Shown one piece after another: positions 42,085 to 50,675 of a stretch of DNA of 64,000 nucleotides. The position numbers and the translations under genes are program-made. This DNA comes from Oxalobacteraceae bacterium (lineage in GTDB: Bacteria > Pseudomonadota > Gammaproteobacteria > Burkholderiales > Burkholderiaceae_D): the NCBI GenBank assembly GCA_900299005.1, contig OMID01000067.1:1-64000 (forward strand), given 5' to 3'. The number at the start of each line of letters is the position of its first letter. Position 1 is the first letter of the stretch. The notes under the pieces are model-generated. The model saw only the letters and a program-made list of their open reading frames with translations, did no database searches and was not told the origin of the DNA.

Positions 42085-43737
42085 TTACTTCACCAGCAGC
42101 GTAAACGGATGGACATACGCTTGAAGCGTGACTAGAAGGCCGACTAGAGTTGCCAGTGCGATCGAGTGGAAGAATACATAGCGCAGAATTTCTCCCTCGT
42201 GTCCGTACCACTTGGTCGCGGTGGACGCGACGACGATCGATTGCGCATCTACCATCTTGCCCATGACGCCACCCGAGGAATTTGCCGCTGCCATCAGCAC
42301 TGGGCTCAGGCCAAGCTGCTCTGCCGACGTGCGTTGCAGGCCGCCGAACAAAACGTTCGATGCCGTATCTGAACCAGTCAGTGCAACCCCGAGCCAACCA
42401 AGGAGTGTGCCGAAGAAGGGGTAGAGGACACCCGTGTTCGCAAAGGCGAGGCCAAGCGTGGAATCGACACCAGAGTAGCGGGTCGAGTAGCCTAGCGCGA
42501 GCATTGCGGCTATGGTCAGCAATGAATAACGCAGCAGTTTGATGGTGTCCCAGTAGACCGCCAGCATCTCGCGCACGCGATAACCCATCAGGAGAGCGGA
42601 CACGACGGATGCGATGAAGATGCCTGTGCCCGTGGCTGAGAGCCAGTTGAGTTTGAAGATGGCTTCCTCGATTTTGGGCGCGGCTGCTACCGGGGGCATT
42701 TTTTGCACCAGCAGGTGCAGGTTCGCCCATTCGACCTTGATCAGCGAGATGCTGTCGAGGTATTTTTTCCACTCGGGTATGCCCCAGAGCAGAACGATTA
42801 CCGACAGAATCAGCCAAGGTGTCCACGCGTTCATGACTTCTTTGCGACTGTAGCCGTGACCTCCACCATCCGAGGTAGGTGGTGCATCACTGGCATCGAA
42901 ACTCCCCGAGGCTGAGGTCCAGATTTCCTTGGGCTGCCACAAGCGAAGGAAGATGGTCAGGCAGACCATCGAACAGACAGCAGCCCCCACATCGACCAGC
43001 CAAGGGCCGTGGAAATTCGAGATCAGGAACTGGGGAATGGCGAAAGCCAGCCCGGCCACAAGGATGGCAGGCCAGATCGCGAGCATGCCACGCAGGCCAC
43101 AGAACGCCCAGATCAGCCAGAACGGAACGATTAGGGAGAACAATGGCAGCTGCCGACCTACCATGCCGGATAGTTCCAACATGTCCAGCCCCGTCACCGC
43201 CGCCAGAGCAATGATCGGTGTACCCAGCGCACCATAGGCCACCGGCGCCGTGTTGGCGATCAGGGAGAGTCCGGAGGCAGCCAGTGGCGCAAAGCCAAGT
43301 CCGATTAACATGGCACCGGTGACAGCAACAGGTGTGCCAAAGCCACCGGCACCCTCGAAAAATGCCCCGAACGAAAAGGCAATCAGTAAAAGCTGCAAGC
43401 GGCGATCGCTGCTGATGCCTGCGATGCTTTCGCGAAGGATGGTGAATTGGCCTTTGCGATCCGTCAGCTGGTAGAGGAAGATCACATTGAGAATGATCCA
43501 GCCAATCGGGAATAAGCCGTAAGCCGCCCCGTACAGGGCTGATGAGACTGCAATGTTGGCCGGCATCGTGAAGCCCCAGATCGCCACCACCAGAGCAGCC
43601 ACCAAGCCCATCAATGCTGCGATGTGCGCTTTGATATGAAAAAACGCCAGTGCAGCGAGCATGACGATCACAGGAATCGCCGCGGCCATCGTCGAGAGCC
43701 ACACGTTATTGAATGGGTCATAAATCTGTGACCACAT
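42085..43737 (-). CDS. lldP: L-lactate permease family transporter (LldP)
   Basis: A 550-residue inner-membrane permease with about 13-14 helices. The start 'MWSQIYDPFNNVWLSTMAAAIPVIVML' is close to E. coli LldP; the ATG at 43737 is preferred because GGGGGAG would otherwise touch the ATG at 43743. 'FEGAGGFGTPVAVTGAMLIGLGF' and 'NSSGGVMGKMVDAQSIVVAS' are the family's signature loops. It imports lactate or glycolate with protons. No lactate dehydrogenase gene is next to it, so the substrate is predicted from the family. It is monocistronic, with its own terminator. Confidence 0.9.
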   Translation of the reverse strand: MWSQIYDPFNNVWLSTMAAAIPVIVMLAALAFFHIKAHIAALMGLVAALVVAIWGFTMPANIAVSSALYGAAYGLFPIGWIILNVIFLYQLTDRKGQFTILRESIAGISSDRRLQLLLIAFSFGAFFEGAGGFGTPVAVTGAMLIGLGFAPLAASGLSLIANTAPVAYGALGTPIIALAAVTGLDMLELSGMVGRQLPLFSLIVPFWLIWAFCGLRGMLAIWPAILVAGLAFAIPQFLISNFHGPWLVDVGAAVCSMVCLTIFLRLWQPKEIWTSASGSFDASDAPPTSDGGGHGYSRKEVMNAWTPWLILSVIVLLWGIPEWKKYLDSISLIKVEWANLHLLVQKMPPVAAAPKIEEAIFKLNWLSATGTGIFIASVVSALLMGYRVREMLAVYWDTIKLLRYSLLTIAAMLALGYSTRYSGVDSTLGLAFANTGVLYPFFGTLLGWLGVALTGSDTASNVLFGGLQRTSAEQLGLSPVLMAAANSSGGVMGKMVDAQSIVVASTATKWYGHEGEILRYVFFHSIALATLVGLLVTLQAYVHPFTLLVK

Positions 43738-44030
43738 AGACATCTCCCCCGGTCAGATACCGTTGTTTTGCAAGCCTCGCATCATATTGAACGCCAGAAA
43801 CCTTGTCCATGCGTTTAGGACAATCCCCAAGCGGAATTCCTACGTGAACGGTGAAAATTCTTTTCTGATTTTTGAAAAAATTTTGTTCACTGAAGGCCTG
43901 TGGGCGGTGGATTGCCGATTGCGACGCGAGACTAGAGCCTTTCTCATCTCGGCGCCTCGGAGAATTGCAATTTCGATATCATCTAGCCGACGCTCGGGCA
44001 ATTTGCTGTGTCTGATTATTCAGCGCTGAC

Positions 44031-45149
44031 TTAGCGTTGTGCGGTCTGCACATTGCCAAAGACTGCCGGGAAGCCGCTAGGGAGGCAACGGTAATACTGA
44101 GGCGAGCCGGACACTGTTCCGCCTAGCTCGGCAGCAGCGCGCCAGGGCCAACGAGGGTCGGCGATGATTGCGCGTGCCATGGCGATCAGGTCAGCCTTGC
44201 CGCTAGTGAGAATGTCTTCGGCCTGCTGTGCCTCGGTAATCAGACCTACGGTCATCACTGGAATGGTCACTTCTTTTCTGATCCGCTCGGCAAATGGCAC
44301 CTGATAGCCAGGACCGAGCGGGATTTTCTGCAAGGGCGAAACGCCAGCCGAAGACACATCAAGATAATCGGCGCCGAGCGACTGCAAGCGCTTGGACATT
44401 TCTATGCACTGTTCGATGTCCCAGCCTCCTTCCACCCAGTCGGTTGCGGATAAGCGGATACCGACGGCAAGATCCGGGCCTGCGGCGTCGCGAACGGCCT
44501 GAAACACTTCAAGCCCGAAGCGCATGCGGTTCTCCAGTGATCCCCCATAGGCATCGGTTCGGTGGTTCGCCAGAGGCGACAAGAACTGATGTACGAGATA
44601 ACCATGCGCGCCATGCACTTCGATCGCATCGAAACCAAGCTCACGCGCATGGCGCGCGCCCTCTGCGAATGCTGTCACCAGCGCTTTGATGCGCTCGGTG
44701 CTAAGCGAGAGGGGGGCCATTTCCTCGGGCTTGTGCGGAACCGCCGATGCCGACACCGTTTCCCATCCACCCTCGGCAGGCGTCATCAAGGCGCCGCCTT
44801 CCCACGGTCGGCGACTGGAGCCTTTTCTTCCGGCATGTCCGAGCTGTATTGCCAGCTTGATTGGCGAGATCGCACGGATGGCATCAATAACCGATTTCAT
44901 CGCATCGACATTTGATGGTTTGTAGAGACCTACGCAACCCGGTGTGATTCTTCCCTCGGCGCTGATGGCGGTTGCCTCCACGCAAAGCATCCCGGCACCC
45001 GACAGCGCCAGTGATCCCAGGTGGGCGCGATGCCAGTCAGTCATGTCACCATCGATGGCGGAGTACTGGCACATCGGCGAAATCATGAGGCGGTTGCTCA
45101 GAGAAATCGGGCCGAGTTGTATGGGCGAAAACAGCAGAGGTGCGGTCAT
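44031..45149 (-). CDS. NADH:flavin oxidoreductase, Old Yellow Enzyme family (YqjM/XenA type)
   Basis: A 372-residue FMN-dependent ene-reductase from the ATG at 45149; an upstream in-frame start at 45212 is unlikely as it precedes the family's conserved 'LLFSPIQLGPISLSNRLMISPMCQYSA'. The Cys in 'PMCQYSA' is the redox-tuning residue of the YqjM class. Also seen: 'QLGHAGRKGS', substrate-binding His pair in 'EVHGAHGYL', 'SPLANHRTDAYGGSLENR' and 'MARAIIADPRWPWRAA'. Length and motifs are complete, unlike the variant enzyme at 45-1205. It stands alone between lldP and ribA. Confidence 0.92.
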   Translation of the reverse strand: MTAPLLFSPIQLGPISLSNRLMISPMCQYSAIDGDMTDWHRAHLGSLALSGAGMLCVEATAISAEGRITPGCVGLYKPSNVDAMKSVIDAIRAISPIKLAIQLGHAGRKGSSRRPWEGGALMTPAEGGWETVSASAVPHKPEEMAPLSLSTERIKALVTAFAEGARHARELGFDAIEVHGAHGYLVHQFLSPLANHRTDAYGGSLENRMRFGLEVFQAVRDAAGPDLAVGIRLSATDWVEGGWDIEQCIEMSKRLQSLGADYLDVSSAGVSPLQKIPLGPGYQVPFAERIRKEVTIPVMTVGLITEAQQAEDILTSGKADLIAMARAIIADPRWPWRAAAELGGTVSGSPQYYRCLPSGFPAVFGNVQTAQR

Positions 45150-45270
45150 GGTGGTCTCGTGGAAGTGCCGCTGCCATGGTGCAGCACAGTATGGTGTGTT
45201 ATGGAGCAGCAACTTTATTCTTTATTTGAACCTTCTTCAAGCACATAGGGCATGCACCGCCCCGAGGGGC

Positions 45271-45297
45271 AAAAAAAACTCTCCCGTAGGGAGAGTT
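45271..45297 (-). terminator. Intrinsic terminator, minus strand
   Basis: A perfect 9-bp stem AACTCTCCC (45277-45285) and GGGAGAGTT (45289-45297) with a GTA loop is followed on the minus strand by a run of T. It would end leftward transcripts coming from ribA. An unrelated second perfect stem, AACCTAAA-GGGGA-TTTAGGTT, lies directly beside it at 45300-45320. Confidence 0.85.
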
Positions 45298-45402
45298 GAA
45301 ACCTAAAGGGGATTTAGGTTGGAGAGGAGACCGCATGAAGCCCCCGTGTCCAGCCTAACGAACATTGTTCTTCGGTATTTGATATCTCTCAAGAGGCATC
45401 AA

Positions 45403-45511
45403 AGCGCTGATTAAATTAAACACCGCAGGATTTCTTCTTTAGGCAATAGCCGCAAGCCGTTGATCTGGCAGGCTCCCGCGTCGCACGGCGAGGCTGGCCT
45501 GCCATGAAGGG
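45403..45511 (-). repeat. Dispersed ~100-bp intergenic repeat, copy C
   Basis: Minus-strand copy of the same family as 12.2, 20.6 and 54.1 kb, diverged but recognisable along its full length (TTCATGGCAGGCC ... AAAGAAGAAATCCTGCGGTGTTT). It lies downstream of ribA. The minus frame reads CDAGACQ.NGL.LLPKEEILR with no start codon and then a stop. Confidence 0.7.
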
Positions 45512-45573
45512 GTTTTTTTCGGCGTCTGCCCAAGCATCACGACCCGCGACAGGCCGCGCGGATCGAATGCCCT

Positions 45574-46215
45574 CTAAGGTTTGGACGAATGGGCCGGGGC
45601 TTGAGGCAGCAGATGTCCGAGCTTGCTTGCCTTGGTGGCGAGGTAGCGCGCATTGAATCGGGTGCTGCTGGCCACATGCTCGATGCGCTCGACGTTGATC
45701 GACAGTCGTTTAAGCGCGTCTATCTTGCGAGGGTTGTTCGTCATCAGTCGCACAGCACGGATGCCAAAATGCCGGAGCATGGGACCACAGATCGCGTAAT
45801 CTCGCAAATCGTCAGCAAAACCCAGCTGATGGTTGGCCTCAACGGTATCGGCACCGGATTCTTGCAGCCCGTAGGCGCGAACTTTGTTGACCAGACCAAT
45901 GCCTCGACCTTCCTGTCTGAGGTAGAACAGCACCCCCCGGCCCTCTGCGGCGATCTGACGCAAGGCTGATTCAAGCTGGGCACCACAATCACAGCGCAGG
46001 CTGAACAGAGTGTCACCCGTCAGACACTCGGAATGAAGGCGTGCGAGCACGGGCTGGCCATCGCTGATGTCGCCAAGGGCCAGTGCGAGATGTTCTTTGC
46101 CTGTTTCCTGTTCGAGAAAGACATGCAACTGGAAAGTGGCCCAAGGAGTAGGCAGCGCACAGCTGGCAACCTGGTCGATCGGCGTGGTGTACTGAGCGGT
46201 CTGAGGGGAAGACAT
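45574..46215 (-). CDS. ribA: GTP cyclohydrolase II
   Basis: A 213-residue cytoplasmic enzyme that opens GTP to 2,5-diamino-6-ribosylamino-pyrimidinone phosphate, the first step of riboflavin synthesis. Seen: the zinc Cys cluster 'ECLTGDTLFSLRCDCGAQ', catalytic 'YLRQEGRGIGL', 'DTVEANHQLGFADDLRDY' and 'LMTNNPRKIDAL'. It is the stand-alone GCH II form, not fused to RibB. No FMN riboswitch is evident in the space upstream. Confidence 0.94.
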   Translation of the reverse strand: MSSPQTAQYTTPIDQVASCALPTPWATFQLHVFLEQETGKEHLALALGDISDGQPVLARLHSECLTGDTLFSLRCDCGAQLESALRQIAAEGRGVLFYLRQEGRGIGLVNKVRAYGLQESGADTVEANHQLGFADDLRDYAICGPMLRHFGIRAVRLMTNNPRKIDALKRLSINVERIEHVASSTRFNARYLATKASKLGHLLPQAPAHSSKP

Positions 46216-46476
46216 AGGGGATCCAGCAATATGGCATAAATGAAAACGCGGCGTCGCGCAGGCGGCCGCCGCATTGTCAACACACAGGTCGGATTATGCC
46301 GCAATCAGGGCCTGGATGGCACGAACGCTGGCGGCCCATGCAGCCGACACGTTTCTTCCCTGTCGATTGTCCTTCGGCACGGCTTTCGCGGATAAGGGTC
46401 ATGCCTGGAAAGCTCGTTTGCCTTGGCCGCTGGCCTTGCCTGCGCCTCGCCACCACGATGGCAAGCGAGTCAGGCG

Positions 46477-47328
46477 CTAATTCCAATATCCGTACGTCGC
46501 GACTTCTTGCCGCAGCTCGAAGTCAGGATATTCTGGATCCGGGGTATGTGCGTGTCTTAGCACATACCCCGCATTGTAGGTATTGGTGAGAATGTACTGG
46601 CAACGGCTCACGGCCTCGATTTTGAGGCGCAGCTGGAACATGGTCACGCGAATATTGCTGCCCTCGGTCGACCTGCCGGCGAGCTTGAACAGAAGATGAA
46701 TATCCTCAATGGGAATCACGGTGCCGAAATGGTGAATGAAAAGCTCAGCAACAGACACCTCAGATGTGGTCAGCTGAATTGAGTTACCCGTGCAGCAGAG
46801 CATTTTGGATTCCGGTAGCAGCGTCAGCATGCCCAGGCCAAGTTCTGAGCGCAACCGCTGCCTGCGTTTCATTCCAGTGAACATGCGACGCACCAAGTCA
46901 TTGATTGATATGGGATCAATCATCCAGTCCGAGATAATGTCCGGCATATCCGGCAAATCATTGGTGTGCATATCCTGTTTGAGAACGGCTATTAGCGGAG
47001 CAAGTTCATGATTGATGCTATAGACTGATCGCACGTTCAGGGATTCGCGCTGCTCCATGGTCCGCAGATTTTCAATGGTTGCCAGATCACCGATCTCCAT
47101 CACTACGAAGGAGACTTCGCCATCCTGGGTTTCAAGGCAAGAAGAGTCAAAGGGCGGCTGCAGCTCGATCAGTTGCCAGTGAATGAGCTTGCCCTGGGCG
47201 GAAGATCGCGGAAAGGGAGAATTTGCAGATGCCATCGCACGGGTGACGCGGTGATACAAGAACGCTCCCATGACTTTCAATAAAATCTTCAATGGCATGT
47301 CCTTCACGGTTGAACATGGTGCCGACAA
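46477..47328 (-). CDS. OmpR-like winged-helix regulator with degenerate receiver domain
   Basis: A 283-residue protein. The C-terminal 90 residues ('LLPESKMLCCTGNSIQLTTSEVSVAELFIHHFGTVIPIEDIHLLF ... RVTMFQLRLKIEAVSRCQYILTNTYNAGYVLR') form an OmpR/PhoB winged helix. The N-terminal part has receiver-like pattern ('VVMEIGD', 'NVRSVYSINHE', 'DWMIDPISINDLVRRM') but lacks a clear phospho-acceptor Asp and the acidic pair, so it is probably phosphorylation-independent. The start is uncertain: TTG at 47328 directly follows the LysR stop; ATG at 47298 is an alternative. No histidine kinase is near. A perfect inverted repeat lies in its 3' end. Confidence 0.7.
   Translation of the reverse strand: MSAPCSTVKDMPLKILLKVMGAFLYHRVTRAMASANSPFPRSSAQGKLIHWQLIELQPPFDSSCLETQDGEVSFVVMEIGDLATIENLRTMEQRESLNVRSVYSINHELAPLIAVLKQDMHTNDLPDMPDIISDWMIDPISINDLVRRMFTGMKRRQRLRSELGLGMLTLLPESKMLCCTGNSIQLTTSEVSVAELFIHHFGTVIPIEDIHLLFKLAGRSTEGSNIRVTMFQLRLKIEAVSRCQYILTNTYNAGYVLRHAHTPDPEYPDFELRQEVATYGYWN
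46541..46570. repeat. Perfect 11-bp inverted repeat inside the regulator gene
   Basis: GGGGTATGTGC (46541-46551) and GCACATACCCC (46560-46570) are exact complements around an 8-base loop, within the last 100 bases of the winged-helix gene. No T run follows on either strand, so it is not a normal terminator. It may be an operator or mRNA stem. Confidence 0.8.
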
Positions 47329-48246
47329 TCAATCGATTAATGCCTTATCCTGCCATTCCTTGATGTTTTCCCAAAGATTCAGCTCAAGCAGTCGGGCTCT
47401 TTCCGGCGATGCATAGAGGCGAATCTCTACGTCGGAACACCACTGATCGCCGTCGATTCGGACTAGCTGTTTGGCTCGACAGTCTTCGCGGATACAGCGC
47501 TCGGGCAGCCAAGCGACCCCTGCGCCATTGAGCGCAAGTGTGCGCAGTATTCTTGAATGAGGGCTTTGTGCCACAACACCAAAATGCGGGTGCGCTGGGC
47601 TAAAGCGAATGATCCTGTTCAACAATCGCCCAAAAAAAGTCTCCGGGGGATAGGAGAGCACGGGCACGCTGCCCGCCCTGATATCAGTGAGTGGATATTG
47701 CGGCTCTCCGTCTTCATTGGGCGCGCACACCGGAACCAGCCTGTCCTGACCGAGAATGACCGATGCACAGGATTTTTCATCGACAGTGATCGGTGCATTG
47801 GGGCTGTAGTACACCATCAGCAAATCGCAGCGACCTCCCGCTAAGGCCACCATCCCCTCATAAGTTTCGCCAGCCGTGATATCGAATTTTAGGCCGCTGA
47901 TGCGCCGGCTCAAGTGGGCAATCCATTCGGGAAGCACATGGTCGATGAGCGAGTGCGAGACAAAGAGTTTGATGCCGGAAAATGCGCGACTCCTGTGACC
48001 CAAGGCTATCCGGGTATCTTGAAGTTGTCTGACCATCTCGCGCGCCGCATCACGGAATAGATGACCGGCGACAGTCAGGCGCGGAGGTACCGTGTCACGA
48101 TCGATCAGCGGGATACCTATCCAGTCCTCCAGAGATCGTATACGGCGACTGAATGCTGATTGCGTGACATTTCGAGTCTGTGCGGCACGGGTAAAACTTG
48201 ATAGGTCGGAGAGCACCAGAAAATCCTCCAGCCACTCGATATCCAT
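47329..48246 (-). CDS. LysR-family transcriptional regulator
   Basis: A 305-residue LysR-type regulator. The N-terminal helix-turn-helix is 'FLVLSDLSSFTRAAQTRNVTQSAFSRRIRSLEDWIG' (about residues 8-45); the rest is the effector-binding domain with 'KLFVSHSLIDHVLPEWIAHL' at its start. The following winged-helix gene begins immediately after its stop on the same strand, a tandem of two regulators that may be co-transcribed. A dyad upstream (48270-48308) may be its own operator. Effector and targets unknown. Confidence 0.9.
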   Translation of the reverse strand: MDIEWLEDFLVLSDLSSFTRAAQTRNVTQSAFSRRIRSLEDWIGIPLIDRDTVPPRLTVAGHLFRDAAREMVRQLQDTRIALGHRSRAFSGIKLFVSHSLIDHVLPEWIAHLSRRISGLKFDITAGETYEGMVALAGGRCDLLMVYYSPNAPITVDEKSCASVILGQDRLVPVCAPNEDGEPQYPLTDIRAGSVPVLSYPPETFFGRLLNRIIRFSPAHPHFGVVAQSPHSRILRTLALNGAGVAWLPERCIREDCRAKQLVRIDGDQWCSDVEIRLYASPERARLLELNLWENIKEWQDKALID

Positions 48247-48269
48247 GATACCTCTCCCATGCCTCGATG

Positions 48270-48308
48270 TTGCACCACAATCCGGCGAGTTCAGCGGGAC
48301 TGGTGCAA
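48270..48308. promoter_or_regulatory. Possible LysR operator dyad
   Basis: TTGCACCA (48270-48277) and TGGTGCAA (48301-48308) are exact complements 23 bases apart, 24 bp upstream of the LysR start. The placing suits autoregulation. Confidence 0.4.
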
Positions 48309-48716
48309 ACTAAAATTAATTTGCTAAAAAATGCGCTTCACCGACTGTAATCAAAAAAGTTCCCGGCAGGTAGAGGGTGCCTTTGCCCACCAACTTTGCG
48401 CTTTGTCACTTGTAGGGAAATTTGAAAGTAGATGTGATGTCCTCACAACAGATCAATCACTCAGTAAGTAGGGATGCTCAATGACGGTACCTACGGGATA
48501 CTAGTTTCAGCAGGCTATGGCTAATGCAACGTGTACGCACCCAAAGCATGACGCTGGCATTGCGGAATGGGCGAGGTGCGCCATCAATCTCGTCGTTTGC
48601 CAAGCCTCCATCGCTCCATGACACGCCAGCGCATCAAATGGATGATTCGTTGTTACCGCGCTCGTTCGCGCTTGCCCGTCTGCGGTATTGCCACCTTGCC
48701 CTCAAACGCACGAGAT

Positions 48717-48750
48717 AAAAAAAACCGCCGGCTCATGGCCGGCGGTTTTT
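48717..48750 (-). terminator. Bidirectional intrinsic terminator after the MFS gene
   Basis: CCGCCGGC (48725-48732) pairs with GCCGGCGG (48738-48745) around TCATG, flanked by an A run on one side and a T run on the other. It ends the leftward MFS transcript whose stop is at 48768. Confidence 0.92.
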
Positions 48751-48767
48751 GTCAGGCAGACGTATCG

Positions 48768-50426
48768 TCAATGTTGATGAATGTCGTTGTCCTTGGTTTC
48801 TTGCACGAACATCGTACCAACGATTGCCGTGATTACGGCAATGACGATCGGGTACCACAGCCCATAGTAGATATCCCCTTTGAATGCGACCAGCGCGAAC
48901 GAAGTCGTTGGCAGCAAGCCACCGAACCATCCATTGCCGATGTGATACGGCAGCGACATGGAGGTATAGCGTATGCGCGTGGGGAACATTTCGACCAGCA
49001 TCGCTGCGATCGGGCCGTACACCATGGTCACATAGATCACCAGAATAAATAGCAGCAGCAGCACCATAGGCTTGTTGATCTGCGAAGGATCGGCCTTGGC
49101 CGGGTAACCTGCCTCCTTGATCAGCTCCTTGAGCTGGTCGGTGAACTCCTTATCCTTGGCAGTGGCGTCTTCCTTGGACATGCCCGCTGCGCTGTAGGAC
49201 TCGAGTGTTTTGTCGCCTACCTTGATGACGGCTAGTGTGCCCGCGGGCGCGGTCTCGTTCTTGTAGTTCACCGAGGCCGCAGCCAGTTTGGCCTTGGCTA
49301 TGTCACACGACGAAGTGAATTTTTTCGTGCCAGTCGGGTTGAACTGAAACTGACACTCGGCCGGGTCGGCAATGACCGTGACCGGCGCATTGGTTTGCGC
49401 AGACTCCAGTGCTGGGTTGGCGTAGTGCGTCAATGCCTTGAAGATCGGGAAGTAGGTGACCGCTGCAATGACGCAGCCGGCCATGATGATCTTCTTGCGG
49501 CCTATTTTGTCGGACAACGAACCGAACACAATGAAGAAAGGTGTCCCGATCAGCAGCGAGGCAGCGATCAGAATATTGGCCGTAGCGCCATCAACTTTAA
49601 GTGTCTGCGTAAGAAAGAAAAGGGCATAAAACTGACCGGTGTACCAGACCACTGCCTGACCGGCCGTAAGTCCGACCAGTGCGAGGATGACCAGCTTCAG
49701 GTTCTTCCACTGACCAAACGCTTCCGAGAGCGGTGCCTTGGAGACTTTGCCTTCGTCTTTCATCCGCTGGAATGCTGGAGACTCATTCATCGATAGGCGG
49801 ATCCACACCGAGATTGCCAGCAAAAACACCGATACGAGGAAAGGAATGCGCCAGCCCCAGTCTGCGAACGCTTCTTCTCCGATCGCGGTGCGCGTGGCGA
49901 GAATGACCATCAGCGACAGGAACAGGCCAAGCGTGGCGGTCGTTTGAATCCACGCGGTGAACGCACCCCGTTTATCGTCTGGTGCGTGCTCGGCCACGTA
50001 CGTCGCTGCGCCGCCGTATTCCCCACCAAGGGCCAGGCCTTGCAGTATGCGCAGCGTGATCAGAATGACCGGGGCGGCAATGCCAATGCTGGCATAGTTA
50101 GGCAGCAGACCAACGACGAAGGTCGATACACCCATGATGAGGATGGTCACCAGGAAGGTGTACTTACGGCCGACCATGTCCCCAAGACGGCCAAATACGA
50201 TAGCGCCGAAGGGACGAACCAGGAAGCCAGCCGCAAATGCCAGCAGCGCGAAAATGAAGGCCGTGTTGGGATCAGTGCCAGCGAAGAACTGCTTGGCGAT
50301 GATTGCAGCCAGCGAGCCGTACAGATAAAAATCGTACCATTCAAAAACAGTACCCAAGGAGGAGGCAAAGATAACCTTTCGCTCCTCGGCTGTAATGCCC
50401 TGTGCTTGCGCGTCGGCAGTAGCCAT
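48768..50426 (-). CDS. MFS transporter, metabolite:H+ symporter (MHS) family
   Basis: A 552-residue inner-membrane transporter; the ATG at 50426 has a strong AAGGAGA site. Family motifs: 'ASSLGTVFEWYDFYLYGSLAAIIAKQFF', 'RPFGAIVFGRLGDMVGRKYTFLVTI', 'LQGLALGGEYGGAATYVAEHAP', 'GSLSDKIGRKKIIMAG'. Between the later helices (about residues 335-455) there is a long insert of about 110 residues with two Cys (AECQF, SSCDI), probably periplasmic and possibly disulfide-linked, not seen in shorter MHS members such as ProP or KgtP. Substrate is likely an organic acid or osmolyte but is not resolved. Confidence 0.9.
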   Translation of the reverse strand: MATADAQAQGITAEERKVIFASSLGTVFEWYDFYLYGSLAAIIAKQFFAGTDPNTAFIFALLAFAAGFLVRPFGAIVFGRLGDMVGRKYTFLVTILIMGVSTFVVGLLPNYASIGIAAPVILITLRILQGLALGGEYGGAATYVAEHAPDDKRGAFTAWIQTTATLGLFLSLMVILATRTAIGEEAFADWGWRIPFLVSVFLLAISVWIRLSMNESPAFQRMKDEGKVSKAPLSEAFGQWKNLKLVILALVGLTAGQAVVWYTGQFYALFFLTQTLKVDGATANILIAASLLIGTPFFIVFGSLSDKIGRKKIIMAGCVIAAVTYFPIFKALTHYANPALESAQTNAPVTVIADPAECQFQFNPTGTKKFTSSCDIAKAKLAAASVNYKNETAPAGTLAVIKVGDKTLESYSAAGMSKEDATAKDKEFTDQLKELIKEAGYPAKADPSQINKPMVLLLLFILVIYVTMVYGPIAAMLVEMFPTRIRYTSMSLPYHIGNGWFGGLLPTTSFALVAFKGDIYYGLWYPIVIAVITAIVGTMFVQETKDNDIHQH

Positions 50427-50675
50427 TGCAATCTCCTTAATAATTTTGTAAAACTGATCATGCGCACACAAGCCCGCATGGTACCGCGCAGTGTAGGTAG
50501 GCAAACTTACGCGCAACTTGCTGCCAGCTTACAAAAACTTACGCAGCGCTCCGGCCGGATTGCCTGGTAAGCGAACGACCGTGCGGATACTTATGCTATT
50601 CTCGATCGATCCCCATGACCGGAATTGCAAGAGCTGACTGGCACGTCCGGGAATACTCACCTCACGGAGACCCAC

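Larger units (their letters stand above)
45150..45573. other. Intergenic region with stem-loops and repeat copy C
   Basis: This 424-bp space between the OYE gene and ribA has no gene. It holds two adjacent hairpins (45271-45320) and copy C of the dispersed repeat (45403-45511). Confidence 0.7.
48247..48767. other. Intergenic region upstream of the LysR gene
   Basis: This 521-bp gap lies between the divergent start of the LysR gene and the end of the MFS gene. It has no convincing gene; short open frames at 48524-48718 and 48567 onward lack a ribosome site or protein-like composition. It contains a dyad near the LysR start and a terminator at 48717-48750. Confidence 0.55.

Noticed and set aside
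46216-46477. FMN riboswitch upstream of ribA
   Set aside because: I could not see the conserved RFN core segments in this space.
46274-46589. Plus-strand open frames beside ribA
   Set aside because: They overlap the winged-helix gene or intergenic DNA, are Arg/Pro-rich shadows and have no ribosome site.
48524-49052. Plus-strand open frames between the LysR and MFS genes
   Set aside because: They run across the terminator and into the MFS gene antisense, with no motif or ribosome site.
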